From: Bacteroidales bacterium
GTDB lineage: Bacteria > Bacteroidota > Bacteroidia > Bacteroidales > Marinilabiliaceae
Length of the DNA: 45,636 bases
Assembly (NCBI GenBank): GCA_017417385.1
Contig: JAFPZF010000069.1
Coordinates: forward strand, 1-45,636
Direction of reading: 5' to 3'
A program made the translations under genes and the position numbers. Numbering within the stretch: the first letter of the stretch is position 1; each line of letters opens with the position of its first letter. Shown here one piece after another: positions 1 through 8,404 of this stretch. The notes under the pieces were generated by a model. The model ran no database searches. It was given only the letters and a program-made list of their open reading frames with translations, and was not told the DNA's origin.

Positions 1-1029
1 CTCTTCCCCTTCTTCCCCTTCTTCCCCCTCCCCATACAAATCCGTCATCTTCCGCACCTCTTTCTTCATCCACTCCCGAAGCCCCTCCGGCGAGACAACC
101 TCCACGTCGCCTCCATAACCTATCAGCATCGCCGTCAACTCCCTGTTCATCCTGACCCTTATCTCGACCACCTTCCATTCCTCGTCACTCTCCCCCTTTA
201 TCAACTTCTGACTCCAGTGCAGCGGCTTCGTCTCTATATACGGATAACGACTCCCTCTCACCCGTAGCCTCACGGTCTCCACAGGATTCCCACTTATCAC
301 CGTCACACCTACGACGTCATCAAAATACTCCTCTACACTCCCCTCGCCCTCGTATGCTATAAACGCCTCCTCCGCCGGCGCATAGCTGACTATCCTGTCT
401 ATCGGCAACGTCACTATGTAGTCACGCTCCTCCACATAACCCATCACAAACCACCTGTCATTCCACTGCTTCAGCATGTACGGATGCACCGTCATCTGCT
501 CCCGCTCCCTCCCGAACGGCTCATACTCCACCACCATAGCCCTCTTCGCAAGAGCATACTCGAGTATCCCGTTCAGCTGCTCCAGCCCTCGCAGGTCCGG
601 ATTGTTCTGAAACGATATGCACCGCCCCGCTCCACTGATGTCCGCCCCGACGCTCAACTGCTGGAGCAGCGACTTCACCCACGACAACTGAGGCGTGTCA
701 CCCCACTCCCCTATTATCTCCATCGCCTCGCCGAGAGTCCTCTTCAGCTCGTCCGGATATATCTGCCTCATCAGGCTGAACTCCGGGTCTCGATACCTGT
801 ATATCTTCGTCCGTCCATCCCTCGCCCCCTCGTCCAGCTCCGCACAATACGGCTCCATCTGGATGTTCTTGATGTCCTCCCTTATGCTCCTGTCGCTGAC
901 CACGGGATACCCCAGCTCCTCAAGCTTGCTGTTGACCTTCTCCGCCAGGTATTCAAATGTCACCTTCTTCGTCGTGTCTCGCAGACACTGATCTATCACC
1001 CTCAGCCTTATTATGCTCTGTCTGTTCAT
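1..1029 (-). CDS. WYL-domain transcriptional regulator (3' end outside window)
   Basis: The frame is open from an ATG at 1029 to the left edge, 343 codons, so the C-terminus is missing. Residues 1-65 look like a winged-helix DNA-binding region. Residues about 145-215 form a WYL-type ligand-sensing domain, with the core reading WNDRWFVMGYVEERDY followed by LPIDRI. Residues about 235-328 resemble the usual WYL C-terminal extension. Such proteins are ligand- or nucleic-acid-responsive regulators, often near defence or repair genes, but the target here is unknown. The tail becomes GEGEEGEEGEE, encoded by the GGGGAAGAA-type purine repeat seen elsewhere in intergenic DNA, so the last residues are low complexity. 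Ile codons are about 19 ATA to 3 ATC by hand count, typical of the - strand genes here. Confidence 0.88.
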   Translation of the reverse strand, partial: MNRQSIIRLRVIDQCLRDTTKKVTFEYLAEKVNSKLEELGYPVVSDRSIREDIKNIQMEPYCAELDEGARDGRTKIYRYRDPEFSLMRQIYPDELKRTLGEAMEIIGEWGDTPQLSWVKSLLQQLSVGADISGAGRCISFQNNPDLRGLEQLNGILEYALAKRAMVVEYEPFGREREQMTVHPYMLKQWNDRWFVMGYVEERDYIVTLPIDRIVSYAPAEEAFIAYEGEGSVEEYFDDVVGVTVISGNPVETVRLRVRGSRYPYIETKPLHWSQKLIKGESDEEWKVVEIRVRMNRELTAMLIGYGGDVEVVSPEGLREWMKKEVRKMTDLYGEGEEGEEGEE

Positions 1030-1070
1030 CTTCTTTTGTTCTTTCTGTCACCTCAATTTACGACTTTTCT

Positions 1071-1150
1071 CGCTTCCTCCTTCTCCCTTCCTCTTCTTTT
1101 CTTCTTTCCGCCTTTCTTCTCCACCTTCTTCCCCTTCCCCCTTCCTCCTG
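1071..1150. repeat. Polypyrimidine (+)/polypurine (-) low-complexity tract
   Basis: About 80 bp consist almost only of C and T on the + strand, built of CTTC/CCTTCTTC units. It lies just upstream of the WYL gene start, so that gene's leader RNA would be nearly pure purine. Similar tracts occur at 3660-3800 and 12284-12373. I see no gene in 1030-1401 apart from this tract, the inverted repeat at 1230-1277 and the hairpin at 1328-1373. Confidence 0.75.
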
Positions 1151-1229
1151 ACGCCATTCGCCCCCCATAAACGCCATTTCACCGATAAAAACACCCCATT
1201 CGTTGAAAATTCTGACGATTTTACCGATT

Positions 1230-1277
1230 ATTCTTGCATACCACTTATAATCACGTTAAATTTGCTATCGCAAGAAT
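1230..1277. repeat. Inverted repeat between divergent WYL and kinase genes
   Basis: The arms ATTCTTGC (1230-1237) and GCAAGAAT (1270-1277) are perfectly complementary and separated by 32 bp of AT-rich DNA. The position, about 200 bp upstream of the WYL gene and 125 bp upstream of the kinase gene, suits an operator in a divergent control region. Binding by the WYL protein is only an inference. Confidence 0.4.
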
Positions 1278-1327
1278 AAAGATCCAAACATCAAGAGTCT
1301 TTTTTTCATAGATGTGTTTGAATTGGT

Positions 1328-1373
1328 AAAGAGAGCGTCGAAGCCAACGGGCTGTGATGACGTTCTCTTTTTT
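1328..1373 (+). terminator. Terminator-like hairpin in the kinase leader
   Basis: Arms at 1328-1339 and 1359-1370 pair over 12 positions with one G-U. An inner AGCC/GGCT helix (1342-1345 with 1350-1353) closes an AACG loop. A run of six T follows (1368-1373). The shape is that of an intrinsic terminator reading rightward, yet no gene is visible before it on this strand. It lies 29 bp upstream of the histidine kinase start. It may be an attenuator of that gene, or the end of a short RNA started nearby. Confidence 0.55.
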
Positions 1374-1401
1374 ATTCTAGCTAACTTCAAATTTACTGCT
1401 T

Positions 1402-2667
1402 ATGCCAGACTTCGCGAAACTTTATAGAAAAATCACCTCGATATTCGACTCCTCGCACGACAACAAGGAGCTTGTCATATATGCCTCTATCTGGCTCATC
1501 GTGATCTCTATCTGCCCACTCGTCGAACTCTACAACGTCCAGACTGGCTTCTCCTCTTCCTACCGCTGGGACTCCGTCGCACAAGGCCTCGTATGGGTCA
1601 TCCCCTACCTCGCAGGCTTCCTCATCAACGACCTCATCCTCTCCCACCTTATCATCCGACGACAGAAAATCCTCCTCTACGTCCTCGCCGCCTTCGCCGT
1701 CGCTATCGTCATCCAGCTCATCGCCGACGAACGCCGTGAAAGCATGCGCCAGCATGAAATAGAGAAAATCGAGGCCTCTCACCATGACGAGACCCCGCCC
1801 GCCGAACCTATGCGCGAGCCTATGCCAGCCCCAGACGACGAGCCTATGCACATGCGGCCCGACGACATGAAGCCTCAGCACGACCACGAGGCCCCTCCTC
1901 CCAAACCTCGCGAGGATCGCATCGGCCCGAAGGACGACTTCGAGCCCCGACGACGTAATCATATCGGACCACTCATCGGCCGTATCGCTATCACGCTCCT
2001 GCTCATGACGCTCGGGACGACTGTCAAGCTCTACCTCCTCGGCGAGAGAGACAAGCAACGTCTCGAAAAACTGGACCACGAACGAACTAAGGCCGAACTG
2101 TCACAACTACGCTACCAGCTCAGCCCGCACTTCATGATGAACACTCTCAACAATATCCACGCTCTTATCGATATCGACACGGAAAGAGCTAAGGAAACTA
2201 TCGTCCAGATGTCAAAACTGATGCGCTACGTCCTCTACGAAAGCGATAAGACTCTCGCTCCGCTCTCCGCCGAAGTCGACTTCCTTCAAAACTATATCAA
2301 CCTCATGCGTATCCGCTATACCGACAAGGTCAAGATCTCTTTCTCCTCTCCGACTTCGACCGACGGAATCATGATACCGCCTCTCCTCACTGTCAATATG
2401 GTCGAGAACGCCTTCAAGCATGGAGTCTCCTATAGCCACGACTCCTTCGTCAACGTCTCGCTCTCGGTCCCCGACGACCACTCGCGCGTCGACTTCCTCT
2501 GCATCAACAGCTTGGCTCAAAAACCGCAGGATGGACAACACGGCATAGGCCTCGCCAACGTGCGAAAACGCCTCGAACTGCTTTGCCCAGGCAACTACGT
2601 ATTCTCGACTGGCGAGAAAAACGGCACCTACGAGGCAAGGCTGTCTATCAGCCTGCCCCTCGCCTGA
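1402..2667 (+). CDS. LytS/YehU-type sensor histidine kinase with His/Met-rich loop
   Basis: 421 residues. Four hydrophobic helices sit at about 25-43, 62-84, 90-107 and 193-212. They are followed by a His_kinase domain with LSPHFMMNTLNNI (phospho-acceptor candidate His243) and an HATPase domain with an N-box (VNMVENAFKH, about 331-340) and a G-box (GIGLANV, 381-387). This identifies the LytS/YehU kinase family, which normally works with a LytTR response regulator; none is in this window, so it is an orphan here. The loop at 108-190 between helices 3 and 4 is rich in His, Met, Asp and Pro. With a cytoplasmic kinase domain, topology places it outside the membrane, suggesting metal or cation sensing (inference). 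It is one of only four + strand genes and uses ATC for Ile, unlike - strand genes. Confidence 0.93.
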   Translation: MPDFAKLYRKITSIFDSSHDNKELVIYASIWLIVISICPLVELYNVQTGFSSSYRWDSVAQGLVWVIPYLAGFLINDLILSHLIIRRQKILLYVLAAFAVAIVIQLIADERRESMRQHEIEKIEASHHDETPPAEPMREPMPAPDDEPMHMRPDDMKPQHDHEAPPPKPREDRIGPKDDFEPRRRNHIGPLIGRIAITLLLMTLGTTVKLYLLGERDKQRLEKLDHERTKAELSQLRYQLSPHFMMNTLNNIHALIDIDTERAKETIVQMSKLMRYVLYESDKTLAPLSAEVDFLQNYINLMRIRYTDKVKISFSSPTSTDGIMIPPLLTVNMVENAFKHGVSYSHDSFVNVSLSVPDDHSRVDFLCINSLAQKPQDGQHGIGLANVRKRLELLCPGNYVFSTGEKNGTYEARLSISLPLA

Positions 2668-2698
2668 CGTTCCCGCCGTCGCGCCCTCTCTGTAATAT

Positions 2699-3616
2699 CT
2701 ATTTCTCTATGTAGTTCAGCGCCGACATGCACACCCGTCGCGCCGTCTCCATCCCGTGCCTGACTGCCGTCCCTATCTCCTCCTCTATCGCCCTGTCTTC
2801 CTCTAGTATCTTCTTGATTAACACCTCATTCTCCCCATTCCCGACGAAGCCTGCATTGAAACTGTCGCCCGCCCCGACGGTGCTGACTATCTCTTCCTTC
2901 GCGAGTGGATTCCCCGCATATTCTATGTGCCTGTCCCCGACGAAGACCTCGACGCCTCTCTCTCCCTTCGTGCAGATGAAGATGTCGCAGTGTCTCCTGA
3001 TATGCTTCTCATAGACTTCCCTCGGATCCCCGCTACCGAAGACTATCTCTATGTCTTCGTCCGAAGCCTTCACTATATGGCTGACGTCCATGTTCCACTC
3101 TATATTCGCCCGCAGCTCCTCCAGCTCCCCCTTGTGGCTCTCCCTGAAGTTCAGGTCATAATATAGCATCGCCCCCTCCTCCTTCGCCTTCGAGACTATC
3201 TCCCTGAATGTGGCGTTTATCCTCGGATTGATGGCGAAGTACGACCCGAAGAGCATCACGTCTCCCCTCTTCGCACCAGGCTCCGTATAATCGAACCCCT
3301 TGGAATTGTGATCTTTATAGAACTGATAGTGCGCATTGCACTTCTCGTCCAGAAAGGCGAGAGAGAGGCTCGTCTTTATCCCCTCCCTGATGCTGACGCC
3401 CGTCGCGTCTACTCCGTTCTCCCTCAGGAAGTCGACTATCAGATGACCGACGGTGTCGTCCCCGACCTCCCCTATGAATCGGCTCTCGCAACGCCCCATC
3501 CGCCCGACGGATATTATCGCATTATATGCCGACCCGCCAGCATTGCCATACTTCGGCGCCTTGTCCTGCCCGAAGATTATATCATAGACTGTCTCGCCTA
3601 TCGCTATGACTTTCAT
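2699..3616 (-). CDS. PfkB-family carbohydrate kinase (fructokinase-like)
   Basis: 305 residues. The N-terminus MKVIAIGETVYDIIFG and the glycine-rich GNAGGSAYNAI are typical of ribokinase/PfkB sugar kinases. The C-terminal signature STVGAGDSFNAGF carries the catalytic Asp (about D251). The likely reaction is ATP-dependent phosphorylation of a sugar such as fructose in the cytoplasm; the exact substrate cannot be read from the sequence. An upstream ATG at 3664 is in frame but gives a hydrophilic, unlikely leader. The ATG at 3616 has a strong Shine-Dalgarno sequence and begins right at the conserved strand, so I chose it. The gene converges with the histidine kinase gene, 31 bp away, with no clear terminator between them. 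Confidence 0.92.
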   Translation of the reverse strand: MKVIAIGETVYDIIFGQDKAPKYGNAGGSAYNAIISVGRMGRCESRFIGEVGDDTVGHLIVDFLRENGVDATGVSIREGIKTSLSLAFLDEKCNAHYQFYKDHNSKGFDYTEPGAKRGDVMLFGSYFAINPRINATFREIVSKAKEEGAMLYYDLNFRESHKGELEELRANIEWNMDVSHIVKASDEDIEIVFGSGDPREVYEKHIRRHCDIFICTKGERGVEVFVGDRHIEYAGNPLAKEEIVSTVGAGDSFNAGFVGNGENEVLIKKILEEDRAIEEEIGTAVRHGMETARRVCMSALNYIEK

Positions 3617-3620
3617 TCCG

Positions 3621-3630
3621 CTTCCTCCTT
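3621..3630 (-). promoter_or_regulatory. Strong Shine-Dalgarno sequence deciding the PfkB start
   Basis: On the - strand AAGGAGGAAG lies 4 nt before the ATG at 3616. Such strong anti-16S matches are uncommon in Bacteroidota, and this one supports the internal start over the upstream ATG at 3664. Confidence 0.7.
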
Positions 3631-3659
3631 TTTTTTCGTCGTGATTATCGCCTCGTCTC

Positions 3660-3800
3660 TCCACTCTTTCCTTCTTCTCTTCCCCCTTTCTCTACCTTCT
3701 TCTCTTCTCTCCCCTTCTCTCCCCTTCTTCCCCCTTCTCTTCCTTCTTCCCCTCTCTTCTCCGTCCCCTCACTTCTCCGTCCCCTCACTTCTCCCCCTAT
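3660..3800. repeat. Polypyrimidine tract with a 16-bp tandem repeat
   Basis: About 140 bp are almost pure C/T on the + strand. The tract includes two adjacent perfect copies of a 16-bp unit, CTTCTCCGTCCCCTCA (3756-3771 and 3772-3787), then a partial third. It fills the gap between the PfkB gene start and the end of the ABC-F gene. No gene or terminator is visible inside. Polypurine-polypyrimidine DNA of this kind can form triplex structures; whether it does so here is not known. Confidence 0.75.
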
Positions 3801-3807
3801 TGTTCCC

Positions 3808-5691
3808 CTATTGTCCTATCTCGCTGAGTTCCAGCCACCTCATCTCCTTCTCGTCAATCTCATTCTTGACCTTCTCATACTCCTCCGAAATCTCCCTTAT
3901 CCGCTCCGCCGTCGCCTTACCTTCGCTGAGCTCCCTCTCTATCGCCTCCTTCCTCTCGTTGAGGACTGGCAGCGCCTTCTCTATGGCTTCAAACTCCTTC
4001 TTCTGCGCGTATGTCATCTTGACTGGCCTCGACTGCGCCGCACTCCTCGGCGCAGGCTTCTCCTTCTGCTCGTTCGCACGCCTCGCCGCCGCCTCGCTCT
4101 GCCTCTCGCGCTCCTCGGCCTTCTTCCATGCCAGGTACTCTGAATAGTTGCCCGGGAAGTCCTTGACTCCTCCCTTGCCGTCGAGGACGAAGAGGTGCTC
4201 CGCTATCTTGTCGACGAAGAATCTGTCGTGAGAGACGACGATGACTGTCCCTCCAAACGTCATCAGATAGTCCTCCAGTACGTTGAGCGACAAGATGTCG
4301 AGGTCGTTCGTCGGCTCGTCTAGGATCAGGAAGTTCGGCTGCCTTACTAGGACTGTCAAGAGATACAGCCGCTTACGCTCGCCGCCCGAGAGGCTCTCCA
4401 CCCTGACGTGATGCATCTCGTTCGGAAACAAGAACTTCCTGAGGAACTGCGCCGCCGCTATCTTATGCCCTCCGCCAGCCTCTACCTGGTCGGCTATGTC
4501 TTCTATGACTTCTATGACGGTCCGGTCCTCCCTGACCTGTATGCCGCCCTGCCTGTAATATCCGGTGACTACTGTGTCTCCGGTCTCTATGCGCCCACTG
4601 TCGGGCTCAGTGCTGCCTGTCAGGAGGTTCAGCAGCGTGGTCTTCCCTGCTCCGTTAGCCCCGACTATCGCTACTCTCTCGCCCTTCGCGAACTTATACG
4701 AGAAGTCTTTGATGAGCACACGCTCGCCGTAACTCTTGCTGAGGTCGTACGCATCGACGACTTTCCGCCCGAGTCTCGCACTGTCGAACTCGAGGTTGAA
4801 ACTTCTCTCGTCCCTGATCTTCTTGGCCCTCTCCTGGAGGTCCCCGAAGGCGTCTATCCTATACTGCGCCTTGGTTCCCCTCGCCTGCGGCTGCCTGTTC
4901 ATCCACTCCTGCTCCTTCCTGAGGAGGTTCCGCGCCTTGTCGACTTCGGTCTGCTTCTGGTCGAGCCGCTCCTGGCGCTTCTGGAGGTAGTAGCCGTAGT
5001 TGCCCTGATATGTGTATATGGTCTTGTTGTCGAGCTCTATTATCTGTGTGCACACTCTGTCGAGGAAGTACCTGTCGTGAGTCACCATCAGCACTGTCGC
5101 CGTCGACCGGCTGAGGTACTCTTCGAGCCATTCGATTATCTCGACATCGAGGTGGTTCGTCGGCTCGTCGAGGATCAGGAAGTCTGGCTCGCTCAGCAGC
5201 AGCGCAGCTATCGCCACCCTCTTCCTCTGTCCGCCAGACAGCTTGCCGACTTTCTTGTCGAAGTCGTCGATATACAGCCTGCTGAGCATCTGCTTGGCCC
5301 TGTTCTCATAGTCCCACGCCTTCAGCTCGTCCATCTTCTCGACTATCTTCGGGAGGGCCGCCTCGTCTCCTCTGACTAACGCCGCCTCATACTGGCTGAC
5401 GATGCGCGCCGTGTCATTGTCGGCCGCAAAGATCTGCTGCAGGATGGTGTTCTCGGGATTCATCTCGGGCTCCTGCTCGAGCCACCCGACTCGTATGTCG
5501 TCATTCCACGTTATCTTCCCCGAGTCTGCCGGCATCTTGCCCGCAAGCATGCTTAGCAGCGTCGTCTTGCCCGCTCCATTCCTCGCGACAAGCGCCACCT
5601 TCTGGCCCTCGCTGATTCCGAAGTTGACGTCGGCAAACAACACCTGCTCGCCCCATCTGTAGCTTAGTCCCTCAACCGATAGGTAGTTCAT
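3808..5691 (-). CDS. ABC-F family ATPase (Uup-like)
   Basis: 627 residues with two ABC domains in one chain and no membrane segments, as in the soluble ribosome-associated ABC-F family. First domain: Walker A ARNGAGKTT (36-44), signature LSGGQ (151-155), LILDEPTNHLD (172-182). Second domain: Walker A GANGAGKTT (344-352), signature LSGGE (434-438), LILDEPTNDLD (455-465). A charged linker (about 235-300) joins them, and a C-terminal coiled coil (about 555-627) points to the Uup subgroup. These proteins act on translating ribosomes or ribosome assembly. The start overlaps the stop of the acetyltransferase gene by 4 bp (ATGA), so they are translationally coupled. Confidence 0.95.
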   Translation of the reverse strand: MNYLSVEGLSYRWGEQVLFADVNFGISEGQKVALVARNGAGKTTLLSMLAGKMPADSGKITWNDDIRVGWLEQEPEMNPENTILQQIFAADNDTARIVSQYEAALVRGDEAALPKIVEKMDELKAWDYENRAKQMLSRLYIDDFDKKVGKLSGGQRKRVAIAALLLSEPDFLILDEPTNHLDVEIIEWLEEYLSRSTATVLMVTHDRYFLDRVCTQIIELDNKTIYTYQGNYGYYLQKRQERLDQKQTEVDKARNLLRKEQEWMNRQPQARGTKAQYRIDAFGDLQERAKKIRDERSFNLEFDSARLGRKVVDAYDLSKSYGERVLIKDFSYKFAKGERVAIVGANGAGKTTLLNLLTGSTEPDSGRIETGDTVVTGYYRQGGIQVREDRTVIEVIEDIADQVEAGGGHKIAAAQFLRKFLFPNEMHHVRVESLSGGERKRLYLLTVLVRQPNFLILDEPTNDLDILSLNVLEDYLMTFGGTVIVVSHDRFFVDKIAEHLFVLDGKGGVKDFPGNYSEYLAWKKAEERERQSEAAARRANEQKEKPAPRSAAQSRPVKMTYAQKKEFEAIEKALPVLNERKEAIERELSEGKATAERIREISEEYEKVKNEIDEKEMRWLELSEIGQ

Positions 5692-6209
5692 CCTCTTTGC
5701 TTTCTCTTTTGAAATATTACGACGTCCGTGTACTCCTCTCCATGTCGTACCCAGTCCCTCAGCAGTCCTGCCCTCTCGTAGCCTGCCGCCTCAAATAATC
5801 TTATGCTCGCTGTATTTCCCGTCTCCGCCGTCGCACTTATGCTGACGACTCCAAAGGTCCTGAAGCACATCTCCTCGACCTGACGAAGCGCCTCCCTCGC
5901 ATACCCTTTCCTCCTGTACGCGTCGACGACTAGCACCCCGACGGAGCAATGGTTGCTCAGCGTGTCGAAGTCGAAGATGTCTATGCACCCGACGGTCCGC
6001 CGACCCTCGTCCTCTATCATCAGCCTCATCTGGCGCGTCTGCCAGATGGACAGCTCGGAATGATCTACGAGGGCCTCTAGGTCTGCCATAGACACTGGCC
6101 ACCGCCTGTCACTGTACTCCCATGTGCGTGGGTCGTTCTCCCACTCATACATGAGAGCAGCGTCCGCCGGCTCCAGCGCCCGTAGCCGTATCCCCCGAGG
6201 ATCGTGCAT
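5688..6209 (-). CDS. GNAT-family N-acetyltransferase
   Basis: 173 residues matching the RimJ/SpeG-like GNAT fold. IRLRALEPADAALMYEWEND is the N-terminal strand and helix, and VLVVDAYRRKGYAREALRQ contains the acetyl-CoA pyrophosphate-binding R/K-x-x-G-Y-A motif. NTASIRLFEAAGYERAGLLRD is the typical C-terminal motif B. It should transfer an acetyl group from acetyl-CoA to an amine; the substrate is unknown. It follows the TPR/PD40 gene by 7 bp and overlaps the ABC-F gene by 4 bp, so the three form one transcription unit. Confidence 0.9.
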   Translation of the reverse strand: MHDPRGIRLRALEPADAALMYEWENDPRTWEYSDRRWPVSMADLEALVDHSELSIWQTRQMRLMIEDEGRRTVGCIDIFDFDTLSNHCSVGVLVVDAYRRKGYAREALRQVEEMCFRTFGVVSISATAETGNTASIRLFEAAGYERAGLLRDWVRHGEEYTDVVIFQKRKQRG

Positions 6210-6216
6210 GCCCCCC

Positions 6217-8331
6217 CTATCGCAAGACGTCCCTCAACGTCCTGTTGACGAACTTCTTGTACTGCTGACCGCGACGCGAGAAGGCATCCTTGTACGGTGT
6301 GGTCTTCCTTATCTCGTCCTGTGCCTCTCGCGCCTCCTGATACGTGCTGAACGCTCCATAGCTGTAGACGAACCATCCGTCATGATATCTATATTCGGCT
6401 ACCTTGTCTGCATCGAGCTTCTTTAGCAACTTCTTGCTCAACGTCTTCCTGAGGCTCATGATCTGGACGGTGTACGGATGGCTGTCGTCGGTTATCCACT
6501 GCTTCCACTCGCTCTCCGTCTCCTCGTCGTCCTCATCCTTCTTCTCCTCTTCGTCCGAGACCTTCGGGACGACCTCCCCAGGCTTGCTTATGCTGCCGAT
6601 TTCATTCTCCGCAACCTCGTCCGTCTCTGTATTTCCCGCACCATTACCGAACCCGAGGTGTCCTTCGTTGCTAGCGACGAGTCGGTTCGACGCCTCTACC
6701 TGATCGTTAGCTATCTTCTCTGCAAAGGCCAACGGGTCGAGGTCCAGCGGCGAATGGGTGTTGAAGTAGCAGTCGGACTTCTTCGTGCTGACTGTCGTAC
6801 GTATGGTGTCATTCTTATAGACGGCGAGTATGTCATAGTCCTTGCCAGCCTCGACTATCTCGAGGAACCTGTGCGTCCTCGTGTTCGGACGACACATCCC
6901 GACGTTCTCCCCGTCCTCCTTGTCATACGTGAAGATGATGACCTTCGTTATGTCCTCAGCCTCTACCGGCGCCGAGAGGAGCGCCATGGTGTTCTGCGCC
7001 GGCTGCTCATACTCGACTTCATAGATGTCGTAAGATGCGGTGTGGCCATTGTTCCACCTGATGCTGGCATAGAACGCCCTGTCCTTGTCCATCGACGGGT
7101 AGAAATACATGTCGTCGTCCGGCGAGTTTATCGGGAACCCGATGTTCTTCGCACCCTCAAAGACGCCTCCCTCTCCCTCTGGCGAGTAGAAGATGTCATA
7201 TCCACCCATGGTGTTCCGACCGTTGGAACTGAAATAGAGGACGTTGGAATATGTATGGTACACTGGCGAGTCCTCGTCGTCGGCACTGTTGATCGCCGGA
7301 CCGAGGTTCAACGGCTCACCCCACTTGCCATTCGGCAGTCTCCTCGAACGATAGATGTCCCTGCCACCATATCCTCCAGGCGCATTGGACGAGAAGAACA
7401 GTTGCTGCCCGTCCGCCGAGATGAAGGCGTTCTGCTCGTCAAGTGCTGTGTTGATTGGCTCCGAGAGTCTCTCCGCAGGCTGCCACTTGCCATCGACGAG
7501 CTTCGAGACGTAGATGTCCCCGTCATGACACAGGTACATCTCCGTACCGTCTCCCGATATGGACGTGACTGTCTCCTGTCCTGCCTTCTTGCCGTCAACT
7601 ATGAGGTTCTGGATCTGCTCGACGTTCCCCCACTCGTTGCAGTCCCACTTGTTGCCCATCCTGACAGCACGATAGACGCCCTCCTCATACTGCCCGTCGT
7701 CAAAACGTACCTTCTTGTCCGCATCTTTCTTGGGCCGACGACTGGTGAAATACATGGTGTCCTCGTTGACTGAGAGAATCGGTCTGTAGTCGTTCCACGC
7801 CGAATTGACCGACTCACCAACTGAACATAGCGAGAGTTTTACTGGTATCGACTTCAGCGTCAGCGCATTCGCACATACTTCCCTCTCGAACTTGACGACA
7901 TCCTCGAACTCTTTCTTTTTGTCGTGCTTCTCTATCTCGTCGTAATATGGCAGCGCCTCCTCTGGCTTTCCGCACATCTGATATGCCCTCGCAAGCGCCA
8001 ACATCAAGTCTCCCTTGCTCTCATTCCACCTGCTGTCTTTATCGACCTGATAGACTTTCTGGAGATAGTATAGCGCCGAGTCGGGATTCCCGCTCATGTT
8101 GATATAGCAAAGTCCTAGATTGTACGCTATGTCGATATTGTCTTGATGCTTGTCATAGAGCTCCTTGAGGATTGCCACGGCAGCCCTGTTGTTGGTTTTC
8201 GAGGCATACGTCATGGCCTCCTCATACTGCTTCTTCTCGTCTGTTGTCAGGTCTTTCCGACCTATTGCCTGAGTGCTCAGCGTTGCTATGATATTTGCAG
8301 CAACGAACGATATAAGTGCGTAGATTCTCAC
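6217..8331 (-). CDS. Secreted TPR / PD40 beta-propeller protein with SPOR-like C-terminus
   Basis: 704 residues from a GTG start; no in-frame ATG lies just upstream and the start gives a signal peptide (residues 1-22). Residues about 30-150 contain TPR-like helices, for example YNLGLCYINMSGNPDSALYY. Residues about 180-470 contain WD40-like PD40 propeller blades, with DGQQLFFSSNAPGGYGGRDI and VLYFSSNGRNTMGGYDIFYS. An acidic linker (about 575-610) leads to a C-terminal domain of about 90 residues starting PYTVQIMSLRK and including WFVYSYGAFSTYQEA, which resembles a SPOR peptidoglycan-binding fold. TPR-PD40 proteins of Bacteroidota normally end in OmpA and belong to envelope or type IX secretion assemblies (PorE group); here SPOR would take that role (inference). 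Confidence 0.87.
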   Translation of the reverse strand: MRIYALISFVAANIIATLSTQAIGRKDLTTDEKKQYEEAMTYASKTNNRAAVAILKELYDKHQDNIDIAYNLGLCYINMSGNPDSALYYLQKVYQVDKDSRWNESKGDLMLALARAYQMCGKPEEALPYYDEIEKHDKKKEFEDVVKFEREVCANALTLKSIPVKLSLCSVGESVNSAWNDYRPILSVNEDTMYFTSRRPKKDADKKVRFDDGQYEEGVYRAVRMGNKWDCNEWGNVEQIQNLIVDGKKAGQETVTSISGDGTEMYLCHDGDIYVSKLVDGKWQPAERLSEPINTALDEQNAFISADGQQLFFSSNAPGGYGGRDIYRSRRLPNGKWGEPLNLGPAINSADDEDSPVYHTYSNVLYFSSNGRNTMGGYDIFYSPEGEGGVFEGAKNIGFPINSPDDDMYFYPSMDKDRAFYASIRWNNGHTASYDIYEVEYEQPAQNTMALLSAPVEAEDITKVIIFTYDKEDGENVGMCRPNTRTHRFLEIVEAGKDYDILAVYKNDTIRTTVSTKKSDCYFNTHSPLDLDPLAFAEKIANDQVEASNRLVASNEGHLGFGNGAGNTETDEVAENEIGSISKPGEVVPKVSDEEEKKDEDDEETESEWKQWITDDSHPYTVQIMSLRKTLSKKLLKKLDADKVAEYRYHDGWFVYSYGAFSTYQEAREAQDEIRKTTPYKDAFSRRGQQYKKFVNRTLRDVLR

Positions 8332-8404
8332 GTTGATATAGTTTTTTCGGTTTGTCTGATTCGGTGTATGGCAACCCTTCCGAGTCCCCCATCACTTCTC
8401 TGTG

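Noticed and set aside
6478-7773. Long open frame on the + strand opposite the TPR/PD40 gene (about 430 codons)
   Set aside because: It lies fully antisense to a gene with clear domains and its peptide has no recognisable motif. Strong purine bias of the - strand genes removes stop codons from the opposite strand, which explains this and other long antisense frames (for example 42596-43855 opposite recJ).
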